Assembly (NCBI GenBank): GCA_946699065.1
Contig: CAMPDV010000133.1
Coordinates: 186,001 to 250,000, forward strand
DNA length: 64,000 nt
Origin: Loxodes magnus
Lineage: Eukaryota > Ciliophora > Karyorelictea > Loxodida > Loxodidae
Direction of reading: 5' to 3'
Shown: positions 11,992 through 24,361 of the stretch, piece by piece
Layout: each line of letters begins with the position of its first letter
Position numbering within the stretch: position 1 is the first letter of the stretch
The notes under the pieces: model-generated
The model's input: the letters and a program-made list of their open reading frames with translations, nothing else
Told to the model about the DNA's origin: nothing
The model's database searches: none
Translations under genes and position numbers: made by a program

Positions 11992-13709
11992 TTTAATTAT
12001 TTAAATGATTATATAATTAAATCTTTTAATTACTTCATTAAACTCCCTTCTATAAATAATTACTTGCTTACTAATATTCCCGTCTTTCATTCTTCAATTA
12101 TTAATTACTTGCCATTCTTATCTCTTAATAGACACCTATCCTTTGTCCATACCTTATACTCTCCCCTATCCTTCTCTCTGCTATTTTAGATTCTTAGGTC
12201 TATTCTACTTCTATATTTCTATCTTATCATAATTAGAGTTTTAAATAGCCTTTTTCAAGCGTTATAGTATACTTTAATAGAGTATTAAGGAAACAATTTT
12301 TAGTGATTGCTGCTAAGAAGTTTCCTCTATTGGTTAGCTATCAGAATAGTTATCTAACAGATAAGTTTACCTTTTTAGTGTAAAGCTATTGATTTAAATG
12401 TATTAAAGGTAAAAAAAGGAAAAATTTAGAGTTTATATAACTTAGATTCAAATACTATTCCTTATCATTAACCGTGTAATACTAATCAAAATATCTCCTA
12501 TAAATGACTGAGTTGCTAATTATAGTACAAAGGATTCTTAATATTATAAAAGCCTATACTAAGCTACTTTTAGTTTCCTTCCAATCAAGTTAGTGAAATT
12601 AAGAATAAAGGCGTAAAAGACTAGGAGTATTGTCCATTATATAGTAAGATTATAGTTCGATGTAGTTTTGCAATTTCCTTACTTTGGTATAGTCAGATTT
12701 AAAGTTAAACGATAATCCATTTAACTGTAAGTATCTAATATATTATATTGCTTTTAGCTACTCCATCATCTAGTACTTTTAGATGACATTAATGGCATAT
12801 TTCTTAGTATTGTCTGGATATTAAAGAATAGCTTCTTAATCTCTACCTCTAAGCATAAGAACAGATTCCTTAATCAGCTACTTCTATCATTAAGGAAGTA
12901 TATTAGTACAGCATAGTTTTCCTACTTCGTTCAGATCTGAAATAACTTGATGGTTAGCTAGTTAAGAAAGCTTATTTAATATCAGACAATCAATTCAGAT
13001 AGTTATATAAACAGACAAGTCAAGTAAATAAAAACTAGCTACCCTTAAATTGGAATTCTTATACTATAAGGGTAAGTAAGTGATGCAAAGGATTAGATCT
13101 AGATTATTAAAATAAAACAGCAAGGAATGTTCTCTTTATTCTATATATATACTTAAATATGGATCTTAATTAGATGGGTAATTAATAGACTTTCATATTA
13201 GACATATATAAAGATAGTAAGAAGCAAAATAGATTAGAATTAGTGCCTCATTGATATGGTACTTTGAATGAAAGCTGCAGTTGTTTAATTAGATAACTAT
13301 TATAAAATACTCACTAGGTATAAACTAAGTATGGTAATATCTCTTTACTACTTATAGGCTATTTTAGCTTTATTGTTATCTTTAAGCATTTTCTCTTTTC
13401 CTCTTTTCCTCCAAATTCCTATTTTTCTATCAATTGATTAAGCAAATATCTCAGCTAGAGCTATTATTTATAGAACCAAAATGATACAATGATTAAGTAT
13501 GCACTGTAGTCAATGGTTTAGAAGCTTGAAGTATGAAAAATAGATAGCATTAAGTTTACTATTTAAAGTAATAAAGTAAGTAATGATAATAAGAACTTTA
13601 CTATAAAAGGGTTTATTTGCAGAATGAAAAGGAAGAGTTATTACTATAGATTAAACGTTGAGTTTAAGCTGCCTTAGATTTTATGGGAGCTTTTATTTTT
13701 AATAATAAA
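11992..13709. other. Spacer without a recognised gene
   Basis: About 1.7 kb between the divergently transcribed NEK kinase and mucin-like genes. TGA and its complement were located along the stretch: no frame on either strand stays open beyond about 550 nt, the chance level here. A cytosine-rich AT stretch near 12100-12190 lies just upstream of the kinase start. No RNA or repeat was recognised. Confidence 0.45.
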
Positions 13710-14081
13710 ATGAAAGCTCTATTGGTGTGTGCCTTGTTAGCTTTCGCTCTTTCCCAAGATGCTCCTGCTGAAACTTCAGCTCAACCTACAACAGAAACAT
13801 CTGTTGAAGCTCCAGCTGATACAGCTGCATAAACTGAAACTCCTGTAACAGAGAATACTGAGGCTAAATCAACTGAAGCAGCTGATTCAAACTAAACTAC
13901 TCCTGAAACATCGGAAGAAGAATCATCAGGAGGAAGTGGATTACTCATAGTAGCCATTATTATTCTAGTAATCCTAGTTGTCGTAGGAGTTGTAGTCTAC
14001 AGAAAGAAGAAAAATTAGGAAAATGTTTAGGAATCACACTATCAAGCTCTTGATAAGGCAAACAAGGGAGACAACGCTTGA
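13710..14081 (+). CDS. Small mucin-like type I membrane protein
   Basis: 123 residues, ATG 13710 to TGA 14079-14081, no intron. The N-terminus is a clear signal peptide (MKALLVCALLAFALSQ). It is followed by about 65 residues made almost wholly of Thr, Glu, Ala, Pro and Ser, a natural target for O-glycosylation. Next come a short Gly/Ser linker, one strong transmembrane helix of about 22 residues (LLIVAIIILVILVVVGVVVY), a basic stop-transfer run and a short hydrophilic cytoplasmic tail. Topology therefore puts the repeat-like domain outside the cell or in a vesicle lumen. Codon use is unlike most neighbours: many GCT, ACA and GAA codons and only a few TAA/TAG, as expected of a strongly expressed gene. 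No family is recognised; a surface coat or food-vacuole protein is a guess. Confidence 0.8.
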
Positions 14082-14349
14082 TAATCTCACGAATTCAATA
14101 AATAATCTATTTAATTCTTTTTTACATAATCCTAACACATTTTATTACTCATATTTAAGATTAATCCGGCAAATTTCCTTCTTTATAGACTCTAAGTTGA
14201 CATTATAGTCTAAGAAGTATTATTTATACTAAGTAAAAATATATAGACATGATATGATGTTCTCTTGATCATATGATATTGATTAAAAGATAAAAAGTTA
14301 CTTAAATATAAAAATCATAAAGATGTTATTATAGTCCTCAAATTATTTA

Positions 14350-15369
14350 TCACTTTACTTAATTCTAAACTTCGTTGGCAGTATTTTCTTATGTAATCTT
14401 TCCTTCCGCCTTAGTAGTTTAGTTCTAATCTGTTTTAACTTGATTAGTCGTGCTGTTTAATGCTAAATTGCTTTCTGTTGCTTCTCTAAATTGTTAAGCT
14501 TTCTAATCTTATTCTTGCTCATTCTAATGGTCTTTAAGAGTAGTTGATTTATTTTCTGATTATACAGTATTTTATATCTAATTTCCATTTCTATTTTCTT
14601 ACTTCTCTTCAGGGCTTTCTGATTTTTACTCAAAAGGCTTAAATTCAGCTGATTTTAATTCTTTAAAAAGCGAATTAGAATCTTTTTCAATACCTTCAGA
14701 TGGGAGTTCTTTGAAACTTTTTGGCGAATTTTTCTTTTACTGAGACTTTTTCATTTGCTTACTTAGATTTTTCTTTAAACTTCCATCTTCTGTTTCTTCA
14801 AAATGGCTCATAACTGACTTTTAAACTCCATAGTCATTAACGTATTTTTTCTGAATTAAGATTCTTACTGATATTGGAGGAAGTTAAAGCTTTTTTAGCT
14901 TTTCATTCCTTTTATGACCATGAATTTGCTTAAATTTTAGCGATTTCTCGTATTCTTTTTCTAGCGTTCTGATAGAAAGTTTTGGCTTAGCATTGCAAAG
15001 TCTGTTAGCAAAAGCTTCATTTTCTGCAGTTATTCTATTTGCTTACTTTCTCCTATGTTCAATGTTCAAACTATACAGAGCATGAGCAGGATTTGACGCA
15101 GCTTTCTTAGAATACTTTCCATTTTAAATAGACATCAGCCTATCCAGCAAAATCTAGTTTTATCTTTAGATTTCTCATTTCTTTTCATGATCCCAGAAGC
15201 TAAATCCCTTCTAAAGCATAGCAGACTCTAAAGATTTAGGTGCCTTATTATCGAGAACTTTAGATCCATGCTTGAAAATATCCTTAATCCTCCTAATATG
15301 ATGTATCTGTTCTTGCTATCTTTGATAAAGCACTTCATAGTTCTCTCCAAAAACCCTAGCTGAGTTCAT
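14350..15369 (-). CDS. CFAP97/Hemingway-domain-like ciliary protein
   Basis: 339 residues, ATG 15369 to TGA 14350-14352, no intron needed. A block at about residues 100-160 reads LYSLNIEHRRKQANRITAE, then NEAFANRLCNAKPKLSIRTL, then EKEYEKSLKFKQI. This follows the pattern of the CFAP97 (Hemingway) domain, in which a conserved Arg/Glu/Asn helix containing EN-x-x-L-x-x-RL-x-x-x-KP is followed by a Tyr-rich helix. Members of that family sit on ciliary or flagellar axonemes. The C-terminal half is low-complexity, rich in Lys, Ser, Glu and Gln, and probably disordered. The gene converges tail to tail with the mucin-like gene at a distance of 268 bp. The family call rests on pattern memory; a generic Gln/Lys-rich cytoskeletal protein is the alternative. 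Confidence 0.68.
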
Positions 15370-17305
15370 ATTTTAATATACATTCAACTAATGAAATTAA
15401 ATCAACTTACTACCTTCAAAGTACCTTACTACATAGCTACTTATTTTTAAATACTCTAAAGAAGGAATTACAATACTCTCACTAAGCCTGTAAGCTACAG
15501 ATTTTACATACAACAGGCTAAGAAAATTTGAGAAGTTAACAAGGATCTGAAACACTTAAAGAAAAGACCCATAAGTGAGGAAATAACTTAGGTATTGAAG
15601 GAGTTTGATCTAAAGCTTTAAAAAAGATAAGCAGATAGGCTGTAAGGGTCATTTTTAATACTTGAAAGTATATATCACTAAAATTATAAATAAAGCATTA
15701 CTAGTAAAATTTTGAACTACAATTTTCAATATAAATATAATGCTTTTGACTATAAATCTTAAGCATCTAGAAATATTTCTAATTACTGGGGCTAATAAAG
15801 ATTAGTATAACCTATTAGCTTTATAGGATTATAGTTAGCATTATGACATTAGTTAGTGCTATTTCGATTAAAGGTGCAAATAGGTAGTTAGCTAATAAGT
15901 AAAAAGGAGCATTAAGCAGATTATTAAATGAACTTAATTCAGGTAATATTGAGTCTGTAGATTTTATGAACTCTTTAATATTCCTTGGATATTAAAGGAC
16001 TAATAATCAATCAAGACTTCTAGAGCTAGAGCTTAAGCCCAATAATTTAGTCACATCTTAACCTCTCTTAATCCTGTTATTATTATAGCTATCAAAAGTT
16101 TAATCTAGGATTTAATTTAAATCAATTAGTATAAAATAGCTAGACTATCTTATAATAGCTTAACTTTATATCCTATATCATAGACCGTAAACTACATTCA
16201 CCTCTCATTGTAACCAACTAAAAAATTTGAATGTCTTCCTAACTCTAGTTAGCATATAGAGTATACTTAGAAGTAAGTTGATTATACTTTAAATTTTAGT
16301 TTACTTATAGTATTATCTTTATAATAAGTAAGGATAAAAGACCTAAGCATAAATCCTTTTTAGAATAAAGCTATTTAATCTATATCTCTATTCTTTTATA
16401 TTTCTAAAGTTCTTATAAAGGCTAAATGTATTAACTACTTTTATCTCACAAGCTTTCGGGTTTATAAGTATCAAGAAAGAAAGATATAGCTCTACAAAGA
16501 TCCACCAGAAACTATGTTGAATTTCATTTTCTTGGAAATATCTAACTAAGATATTAGGATTATGCTCCTTAATATAGCTGTATCCTATTTATATCTTTTA
16601 AATAGTAATAACATATATAAACATTGCTTATAGGTCTTTGAAAGTCAATACCTAATAAATAGAATATAGTGAATATCTTCCCTAATAAATGATGGAAGCT
16701 AACTAGTGACTCGTTGCTTGTAAATAGTAAAACTTATTAATTGAGAAAGTAAAGAGTTTTAAAACCAAGAGTATGAAACTAAGTGTTATATGCTTTCATA
16801 ATCAAGATACCAAAATAGCGTTTAGAAATAAATTATTTAATCCACAAAAGAAAAGTTAACCTAAATCCCTAGGAGCATCTTTCTGCTATAATCCTGCTTT
16901 ATACTAGAACTAAGTATTCCTCTTTAGATAATAAGAAGAACTAAGATATAATCTTGCCTATAATAGCTAAGATTAAATAGATACTACCATTAATTTATAG
17001 TTTAAGCAAAGGAAAATTTCTTACTTAATAGTTCAATTAAAAAAGACAGCTTTTTTGAATAATCCAGTACTAACAATTTATCACTTGCTCCTATAATTTT
17101 CATGGCTATTAAATAAATGAAGGATAATAATTACATTCTAGGATATATTTACTCTATATAGTTTAGATAAGCTTACCTAATAAAGGGTAAGATACTATTG
17201 TCATGAAATGAATAAGATATTTAGGGTGTATGCAGATAAGGAAATAAAATTGATCATTTTATGTTTAAAGTAAAGTTAAAATTAAGATTAAAATATAGTA
17301 ACATC
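15370..17305. other. Spacer with one unsupported open frame
   Basis: About 1.9 kb between two minus-strand genes. The plus strand has a frame from ATG 15843 to TGA 16518-16520 (225 codons) whose first 70 residues have an ordinary composition and whose remainder is hydrophobic. No motif is seen, and frames of this length are expected by chance in spacers of this genome, so it is not called as a gene. No RNA gene or repeat was recognised. Confidence 0.35.
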
Positions 17306-18334
17306 TCACTCATCCTCTAATATGCTTTTGTATGTTTGCAAAGTACATTCACCTCCTGCTTATGGATCAAAATTTGCCAAATAGTAACTTCCTTCGTTAG
17401 ATAGAACTATTATCGTATTAGGGTCAGCACCAAAGGATACTATTGGTCGCAGATCGGGAACTCTAAACTAAGCAAAGCTTCATTCTGAATCGAAGTATGG
17501 AAGCAGCTTTTTCATAAAGGAAAATTTGGATTTTGGGTTAGAAGGTTGTTATGGTTATTCACTGTTCTCTCCTGCTTACTTAAGCCAAAAGATATGAATA
17601 GTTCCCTTGTCAGAACTGCAAGCAACTCAGCGGGAGCTGAAATCAAAAGCTAAGGAGTAAATTTCAGCTCTAGGAATTCCACGTCGTAGCTCTTATAAAT
17701 TTTCTCCTTTTTAAGTATCAAAAATTCGAATAACAGTTCCTTTCTCGCTAGCAGAAGCTAATTTAGTTCCATCTGGGTTTAAGGCAATACAAGCCAAAGT
17801 AGTGGAATGTGCTCTAATAACAGTACTGATTTGGATATTATAATCTCTTATTATTATTTGTCCTTTAGTAGTTTCCGGACAGGCTAGAACAACGCTATCT
17901 TTACTTGAAGTTAAAGCACATAATCCAAGAGGGTTATTACAAGTCTCTAGAGTATCAACTAGTTTTAGCTCAAGAAAATTATAGACATAAATTTTGTTCT
18001 CTAGGATAACTACAACTCTATCTCTCCTTAATCTTACACCTTTCACTTCGCTTCTAAAGCATAACTCTCCTATACATCTCATTTAATGATCATCCCATAA
18101 CATTACTTTATTAGGAGGGTATCTTGGACTCTTACCTCCTCCAACTAAGGCAAGAATGTTACATCTATACAACATCTCCACAATACCTATTCCACCTGTA
18201 AATTCTCTTTTGAAAGTGAACTTAAAAGGCATAGTATTATATATTCTAAAACCACTATCAGTTCCACATGCGAAACAACCAGCGTCTTAATTAAATCCTA
18301 TGTAGAGCAAATCTTCTTTTTATTTGTTTTCCAT
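17306..18334 (-). CDS. PROPPIN autophagy protein, WIPI3/WIPI4 (WDR45) type
   Basis: 342 residues in one frame, ATG 18334 to TGA 17306-17308. PROPPINs are seven-bladed beta-propellers that bind PtdIns3P and PtdIns(3,5)P2 on autophagic membranes. The phosphoinositide motif is seen as LRRG at residues 216-219, followed by the family sequence [12 protein letters not shown]; in homologues it reads F/L-R-R-G. Other hallmarks are [29 protein letters not shown]-like [42 protein letters not shown] and the late GTIHIFWL. These fit the WDR45/WDR45B subgroup better than WIPI1/2. Two in-frame TGA codons (SSR-Trp-VAC and SE-Trp-SFAQF) are read as Trp. The N-terminal [17 protein letters not shown] starts where homologues begin, supporting the start. 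Confidence 0.95.
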
Positions 18335-20147
18335 TTTTTGTTATTTGAATAAGCTTTTATGTCAAATATTATTTTCAACCTCTACTTCTGATTATGCCAC
18401 TTTTATAGTTTAAAATACTCCTTTTATCCTTCTTCTACTTCTACACTTCAAGGAGTTCAAATTACATATCTAAAGAATTAATTAAGATATTCAGAGACTA
18501 TATTTAATGCTTAGAAACAAGTCAGTTATACTTAGCACCTTAAAGTTCCTATTTAACTAAAGTTTGATTTAGCTAAGAAAAAATAAAAAAGCGCTTTATG
18601 AAGTTTCCATAGAAAAGCAAGGATTAGAATAAGCTTAATGAAGACTATATTCGCAAGATTCAATAACTTGTATACTTTTCATCATATAACTAAGAGATTT
18701 AGATATAGCGCATATCAATTTCTTTCTAGTACTATTATAGCGTTTTCCTTTAGATTATACTAAGAAGAGTATATGATCGATAGTTATATAAATATGGTTT
18801 TTTTATTAGTCAATAACGATAAAGATTGATTAGTACTGAAGAATGAAACAATAATTATTATAAAAGGTGATAATTTAAAGGTTAGTAAATGTTCACTATC
18901 ATCTTATTAGAGTGATGATATTTTAGCTTTGAAGTATAATTATTCCCATAGTTAAAAGCATATTACTCATATTTACTTTTACTATGAAAAAAGCCTTGAA
19001 GAACTAATTTAAGTTTAAAGCTCTTAATGATAGAATGATGATCATATGATGCTTTCGTGTTGGTTATCTTGTGTGTATAAAATACTTAACCACTCGTACA
19101 GATATTTCAGACACTGTATTATAGTTAGTTTATTAAATGTAGGGATAGTTGAATTATCTATTTCCTGTTAAGACTAAATGTTATCTATTTAAAGAAGTAA
19201 TAAGAATAATATACTTAGTTAAATATTAGTATGATCTAGTTTAATGGAGATGTGCTTTATGCTGATTCTCCAAAAATAAGGATCTAAATATTAAAGCATG
19301 GAGATAGATATTATAATATACAAACTATCGTTAAGGAGAGGAGATAAGAACTAAGATTTACCTTACTAATTTAGAAATTTAAGATCTGTGGGAGAAGGTT
19401 TTCTAACATAAGAGTAGAACTGAGAATTTACTTAGTATTAAAATGCTTTACAAGGTTAATAAAAGAATCTTTTAAATAAACTTGAAGTAATCTTGCTGTA
19501 TCTCCTAAAAGCGTTAAGTTAATAAATTCAGAAGACGAATCTTATATTAAGATTTATTTGTTTAATGTAGCTCTATTTAGAAAGCAATAGGCTATAATAT
19601 GATTTATAAATATAATGACTAAATGTATTTTAAGTAGTTAGAGCATAGATTTAATATACGCTATTTCTAAATGTTTTCAAAATTAAGCTACTTTTAAGGT
19701 ATCTAAGTGGAATCACAAAATCATTTCTATAATTGCTTGATATCATAAAACACTCGTGATATATATTATAACTTGAAATGTATGCTTTAACATTTCTTTT
19801 CCATATATATGTAGAAAAATCCAAGTCAGTAATTCAAAGGTTATTATATTTAAATGCTAGTATCTCTTTCTTAAGCTCTAGTCTATAAAAGTAGAGTTTT
19901 CTATCCTAATATGATATAATCATTTACTTTGTAGTTATGCAGTTTTTTTAGTTCTAATGTCTCCTTTTATCTACCTAGATTTCTTATGGCATTCTATATT
20001 CACTACCTTTAACGAAGATCAGTATCCTATACTTATTTAAACTATCAGCCTAAGATATCGATACAATAGATAGTTTTATTTTTGAACCAATGAAGTTAAT
20101 TACAAAAGCTCTATTTGAAGTTAGGTTTCATATTTAATTGATATTTT
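18335..20147. other. Spacer with one unsupported open frame
   Basis: About 1.8 kb between the divergent WIPI and amidohydrolase genes. On the plus strand a frame is free of TGA from 19266 to the TGA at 20091-20093 (275 codons), but the other two plus frames over 19150-19480 look equally plausible as peptides, so composition does not decide. No motif or convincing start is present. TGA occurs on the plus strand at the density expected of random sequence of this base composition. Confidence 0.35.
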
Positions 20148-20951
20148 ATGATTAAAAACCCTTCTAGGGTATTTAGAGCTCTCACTAAAGTGGAATAAGC
20201 TGCAGTTGAGCTTATTAATAATTAGCAAGAAGGTAGTTTAGCCTAAATTTTTACTTGTGAACATGCGTCAAACAAACTACCTCCTGAATATAAATGGTCA
20301 AAAAGTGATAAGCAGTTTGAGGAAACTCATTGAGGGTATGATATTGGAGCTGCTAATTTAACTAGATTTCTTGCTAAGCATTTCAAAGCCTCTGCAGTGT
20401 TGACTAAATATAGCAGGTTGCTTCTTGATGTAAACAGAGTTCTTTAGTCGGATACTATGTTTAGAACTCATTGTGATTTCATAGAGTTAGATCTTAATAA
20501 GAATTGAAATGCGGAGGAAGAGTACAAGCGTATAATAAATGTATGGGTTCCTTATTATTAAGTTTTGAAGCATGTGTGCCAAGTCATCTAACCTAGATTT
20601 GTTTGGAGCATGCATAGTTTTACACCTGATTATCAAGGACAAAAAAGAGAAGTCGAAATAGGTGTACTTTGTGACTATAGAGAATTAGATTTCGCTAAAG
20701 AAGCTCTTCATTTGTTTAAGAATGCTGGCTTTAATGCTAAGATAAATGAACCTTGGTCAGGAGAGGGAGGATTAGCATTTGGTCCATAATCTTGTATCTA
20801 GTGAACATCGCCTTTGAAAAGCAGATATCTTGAATTTGAAGTAAGGAATGATATAATTTTGTAATCAGAAGTGTAAGAAAAAATAAAGCGAGTAATGAAC
20901 GAACTCATCCAGTTAGGATGGAGTAAGTTTCTAAGAGATGGATATCAATGA
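20148..20951 (+). CDS. N-formylglutamate amidohydrolase (FGase) family protein
   Basis: 267 residues, ATG 20148 to TGA 20949-20951, no intron. The family is made of zinc-dependent amidohydrolases, best known from bacterial histidine and glutamate catabolism. Visible family features in order are FTCEHASNKLPPEY (metal-binding His near residue 40), THWGYDIGAANLTRFLA, LLLDVNR (the conserved DxNR), an extended helix, then WSMHSFTPDY with the second metal His, IGVLCDYRELDFAKEAL, and INEPWSGEGGLAFG. The length suits the family. Four or more Trp codons are TGA and several Gln codons are TAA or TAG, so the gene is adapted to this nuclear code and is not a bacterial contaminant. The substrate cannot be deduced. 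The gene is rare in eukaryotes, so an ancient bacterial origin is possible. Confidence 0.9.
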
Positions 20952-21811
20952 TACTTCTTTCTTTGTACTTTTAAGTTAAAAATAGTTATAAGTAAAACTT
21001 TTAGCTCATTATGAAAGAACTTTTCTACAACCAAATTAAAGGATATAAAATAGCAAAAATTAATCAAAGTCAGATAAAAGCAGAAAGGCTAAGTTAACAT
21101 TCCATTATTGATTTACTTGACTTGACAACAGAAAGATTATAAACAGTAAGAACTGCTTATTAAATATGCTAGCTGATGGTTATAATTCCTTACGGCTAGC
21201 TATTTGCAATTATATTAAAAAAGACCATCATGAACTAGCATAAATACCTATAGTAAAAGTCCTTTTAAGCATCGGTAAGTAATCAAGCTTAAAGCTAACT
21301 ACTTTATCAATTAGATATTGAATATTATTAATAGTCAAGGATAAAATATAGTGTAATTGTATATTGATAAAGAGAGAATGTATAATAATAAGAAATATCA
21401 ATAGATTTCTGTTTAGAAGAGAGAATATGAAGTTAAGAAACTTGCAATGCTTCTAATTCAGATAAATAATTAAATAATCTAAGATTGTTGATGATTTTAT
21501 AAAAATATATCCTATTTTTTAACATAATTATGAAATAGCATGATAGTGCTCGATTATGTAGGTATAAATTATTAAGCGAAAAATAATTTAAGCATCAATT
21601 TAAAATGGTTTGAAGATAATAAGTAAACATAACTTAAATTTTTAAGTATATTAATACACATCATCACTCCAATAAACTAAATATACTCCTATGATTTCTG
21701 TGAAATAAGACTATTCACATTTAATCACTTAAATAGTCAAACATTTCGTGTTAACTACGATTATATAAGAATGCAATAATCAATTGTTTAGGTTTTAGAA
21801 CAGATATTTAA
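20952..21811. other. Spacer without a recognised gene
   Basis: About 0.86 kb of AT-rich sequence after the amidohydrolase gene. No coding frame with supporting features, RNA gene or repeat was recognised. Confidence 0.4.
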
Positions 21812-22189
21812 TCAGTAAAATTAAAATACTCTAATAACTTTTTCAATTGCAAGCTTTATATCTTATTATGAAAGACAAGAAAAGACAAAATAAATATTTG
21901 GCGTTCTTGAAAGTATTTCAAGCTCTTTCCTGTCAATCTTTAGATTAATATAGAGGTTAAATATAAAAGTATGCAGATCTCTTTAATTTTTCTCATTGTT
22001 ATACACGTTTTTCTGAATTATTCTTTTACCTAAATTATTTTTGATATCTTTTGTTGTAAATGTTTCCAAAATTTGCTGCAATTTATCTTTCTCTTTTTTT
22101 TAGTTTTAATTACTGCTTTCTCTTCTACTTTTTCCAACTTCTTCCAGTAGTTTCTGTATTCTTATTTGAAATTGTATAATTTCTAGCAT
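21812..22189 (-). CDS. Possible small coiled-coil protein
   Basis: Frame of 125 residues, ATG 22189 to TGA 21812-21814. It begins with a regular heptad-like helix (MLEIIQFQIRIQKLLEEVG), then a basic, Gln/Lys-rich stretch ending in KLQQILETF and a mixed charged C-terminus. The minus strand here is markedly purine-rich compared with the flanks, which favours coding. No family is recognised. With TGA as sole stop, a frame this long occurs often by chance, so the call rests only on composition and heptad pattern. Confidence 0.35.
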
Positions 22190-22623
22190 CTCTTCATTTT
22201 ATAGCTATAAGAGTAATATAATGGCTTGATGTCATTAAAAAATAAATATCAGAAATAGAAAAGCAAAAGAAAGATTTTCGATACATTTCGTTCTTCATAC
22301 CTTTTAAATATGTTACCTAAATAAGCCTTAATTCCGAAGCCTTATTATTAACTTAATATATCTCTTATAAAAATACCTCAATTCTGATAACTTAATAGTC
22401 TTCTAGTTCATCTAGTTCCCTAAAACTAAACTTTAGACTTACAAATACCGAAGAACATAAAGAGCAAATTCACTAAAGCATGTTGTGTCTCTATATTGTG
22501 ATAGTTAGTGAATTATACTGTAATTTAGATTTGATTATTTTGGTTAGCATAAGTCAAATATTTAGCACGAGAGTATATTATACTGACTTTTTTATTTCAG
22601 TCAAATTAGGTAAATTAATTAAC
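22190..22623. other. Short spacer
   Basis: About 430 bp upstream of the MFS transporter start, presumably holding its promoter. No recognisable element. Confidence 0.4.
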
Positions 22624-24361
22624 ATGACTGATGTTGAAATTTAAACTCCTGAAGTCATTTCTGTCGAAGATGCCTTTTTTTAAGTGGGTGATAGACATAT
22701 CTATCAGTTTAAAGTCTTTATCTTCTCAAGTGTGTGTGCTGTTGTTAATGTTCTCTATATGGCAGGCTTGTCTATTATAATGGCTAGTCCAAAGTTTATC
22801 TGCACTGGATAATTAGAGTGTGAAGAAGAAGAGGCTTGCTAGTAAAGAGATAGTGAAGGCAAGTATACGTTTGAAGTGTGAAATGAATGAACAAGTCCAG
22901 TTAAAGAATGGTTAGTTATTAATATATAGGAATTTGTACTGTGAAAGGAACTTTTATTAGCAGTTTGCTAATAATCTCCTATTAATTAGCTTTGGATCTG
23001 GATGCTTAATTATATCTTATCTCTCTGATAAATTCTTAAGGAAAAAATGCGCTTTTTTAAGCTACTTGACCTAGATTGCAGGTTCTAGCATCATTGTTTT
23101 TTCTCCAAATTTAGATATTTTTCTTCTTGGTATTTTTATTGTGGGCTTTAGCTCAGGGGGTCTATTATTGAGTTCGGTAGTTCTGCTAATAGAATCGGTT
23201 GGTGAATAGAAAGCAAGATCTGGATTTTAAGTACTGACAAAGTGCATAGCTACGCTAGCATTCTTATTAATGGTACTGTTAGGGTATAAAACTAGTAATT
23301 GAAGGATTCTTTGTGCTGTTATAACTCTAATTAGCATAATAGGACTATTATCTCATAAGTCTATTTATGAAAGTCCAAAGTTTCTAGTATCTAACAAAGG
23401 AAACTACAAATTGGCTAAATTGGTATTGGAAAAAATCGCTTAAATAAATGGTAGAACTTTGGCAAAAATACAATCTCTTCAGGGAGAAAACAATGATAGC
23501 AAGTAATTAACTCATGCGTTGCAGATAAAAGGTAGTTACAATTACTGACATCTTTATAAGTACCCAAGCTTGAGATTTATAACTGTGGTATTGAACATAA
23601 CTTGACTAGCTATAGCATTCTCAAATAACATATTCATATTTAAGATTAAATTAAGCTTCGATAATTTGTAGCTTAGTCTTGGCGTTTTAGCCGCTCTAGA
23701 ACTGATTGGAGGCCTATTAACCATATTGTCAGTACTACTCATCAATAGAGTCTCAAGTCTTGCAATACTTACTACTGCTATATGTAGCTCTGCTTTCTTT
23801 TATGTGATCTCTGAAAAATTTGAATTGTATCTTTGAAGTATAATTAACCTTTCACTAGGCTATTGAGGAAGTTGCATAGCATTTGGAGTTTTATATGTAT
23901 AAGTAGGGGAAATATATCCTACAGTTGTAAAGTAAAAGGCATATGGATTACTAAGTACTTTCTGGGTTCTAGGGTAGATTTTGACTTTAAATGCTAAGTG
24001 TCTTTAAGATTCCAAAAGTTAGGGCTTTATGATATTAGTCGCCTTCATTAATTTGCTTCTATGCTTTTTAGTGGTAAAGATAAACGAAACTAAAAACCAA
24101 CCTATTTAAGACTATATAGATGAAGAAATGAAGTTTAGGAATAAGCATGATGAAAGTAAAGTTGAGGAAGAGTTTGTGTAGCACGTATTCTAAGTGAATA
24201 CATTGTAACCTTTATCAACTATAAAAAATGAAAATGAAACAAGGGGTTCAGTCACTGAATCACTTACAAACAGAATCAAGGAAAGTATCGAAGGGAAAAC
24301 TGCAAAATATGCAGGCAACTTTGGAGCTTTGAATGAAGATGGAACTGAGAAGAGAATGTGA
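22624..24361 (+). CDS. MFS transporter, organic cation/anion (SLC22/SV2) type
   Basis: 572 residues in two exons, ATG 22624 to TGA 24359-24361, split by a 19-nt intron at 22911-22929. MFS carriers have twelve membrane helices and move small solutes. Organic-ion-carrier features are visible: a first helix, an extracellular loop with several Cys and Trp, then KEWNLYCERNF (the WxLxC signature) directly across the splice junction. Then come GSGCLIISYLSDKFLRKKC (MFS motif A, usually GxxxDRxGRR), WRILCAVITL, the PESPRWL-equivalent YESPKFLVSNK, ELIGG in helix 8 and VGEIYPTVVKQKAYGL (equivalent of ELYPTxVRxxG). The cytoplasmic tail is acidic and hydrophilic. At least seven Trp codons are TGA. The next TGA-containing stretch downstream is not homologous, supporting this stop. 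The substrate is not predictable. Confidence 0.9.
22911..22929 (+). other. Intron, 19 nt (MFS transporter gene)
   Basis: GTTAGTTATTAATATATAG. Removal fuses KEW to NLYCER and places the downstream MFS motifs in the same frame as the start codon; retention puts them out of frame. Confidence 0.92.

Noticed and set aside
12300..12960. A minus-strand frame of about 100-180 codons in the spacer upstream of the mucin-like gene
   Set aside because: No motif, length within chance expectation for a genome with TGA as its only stop.
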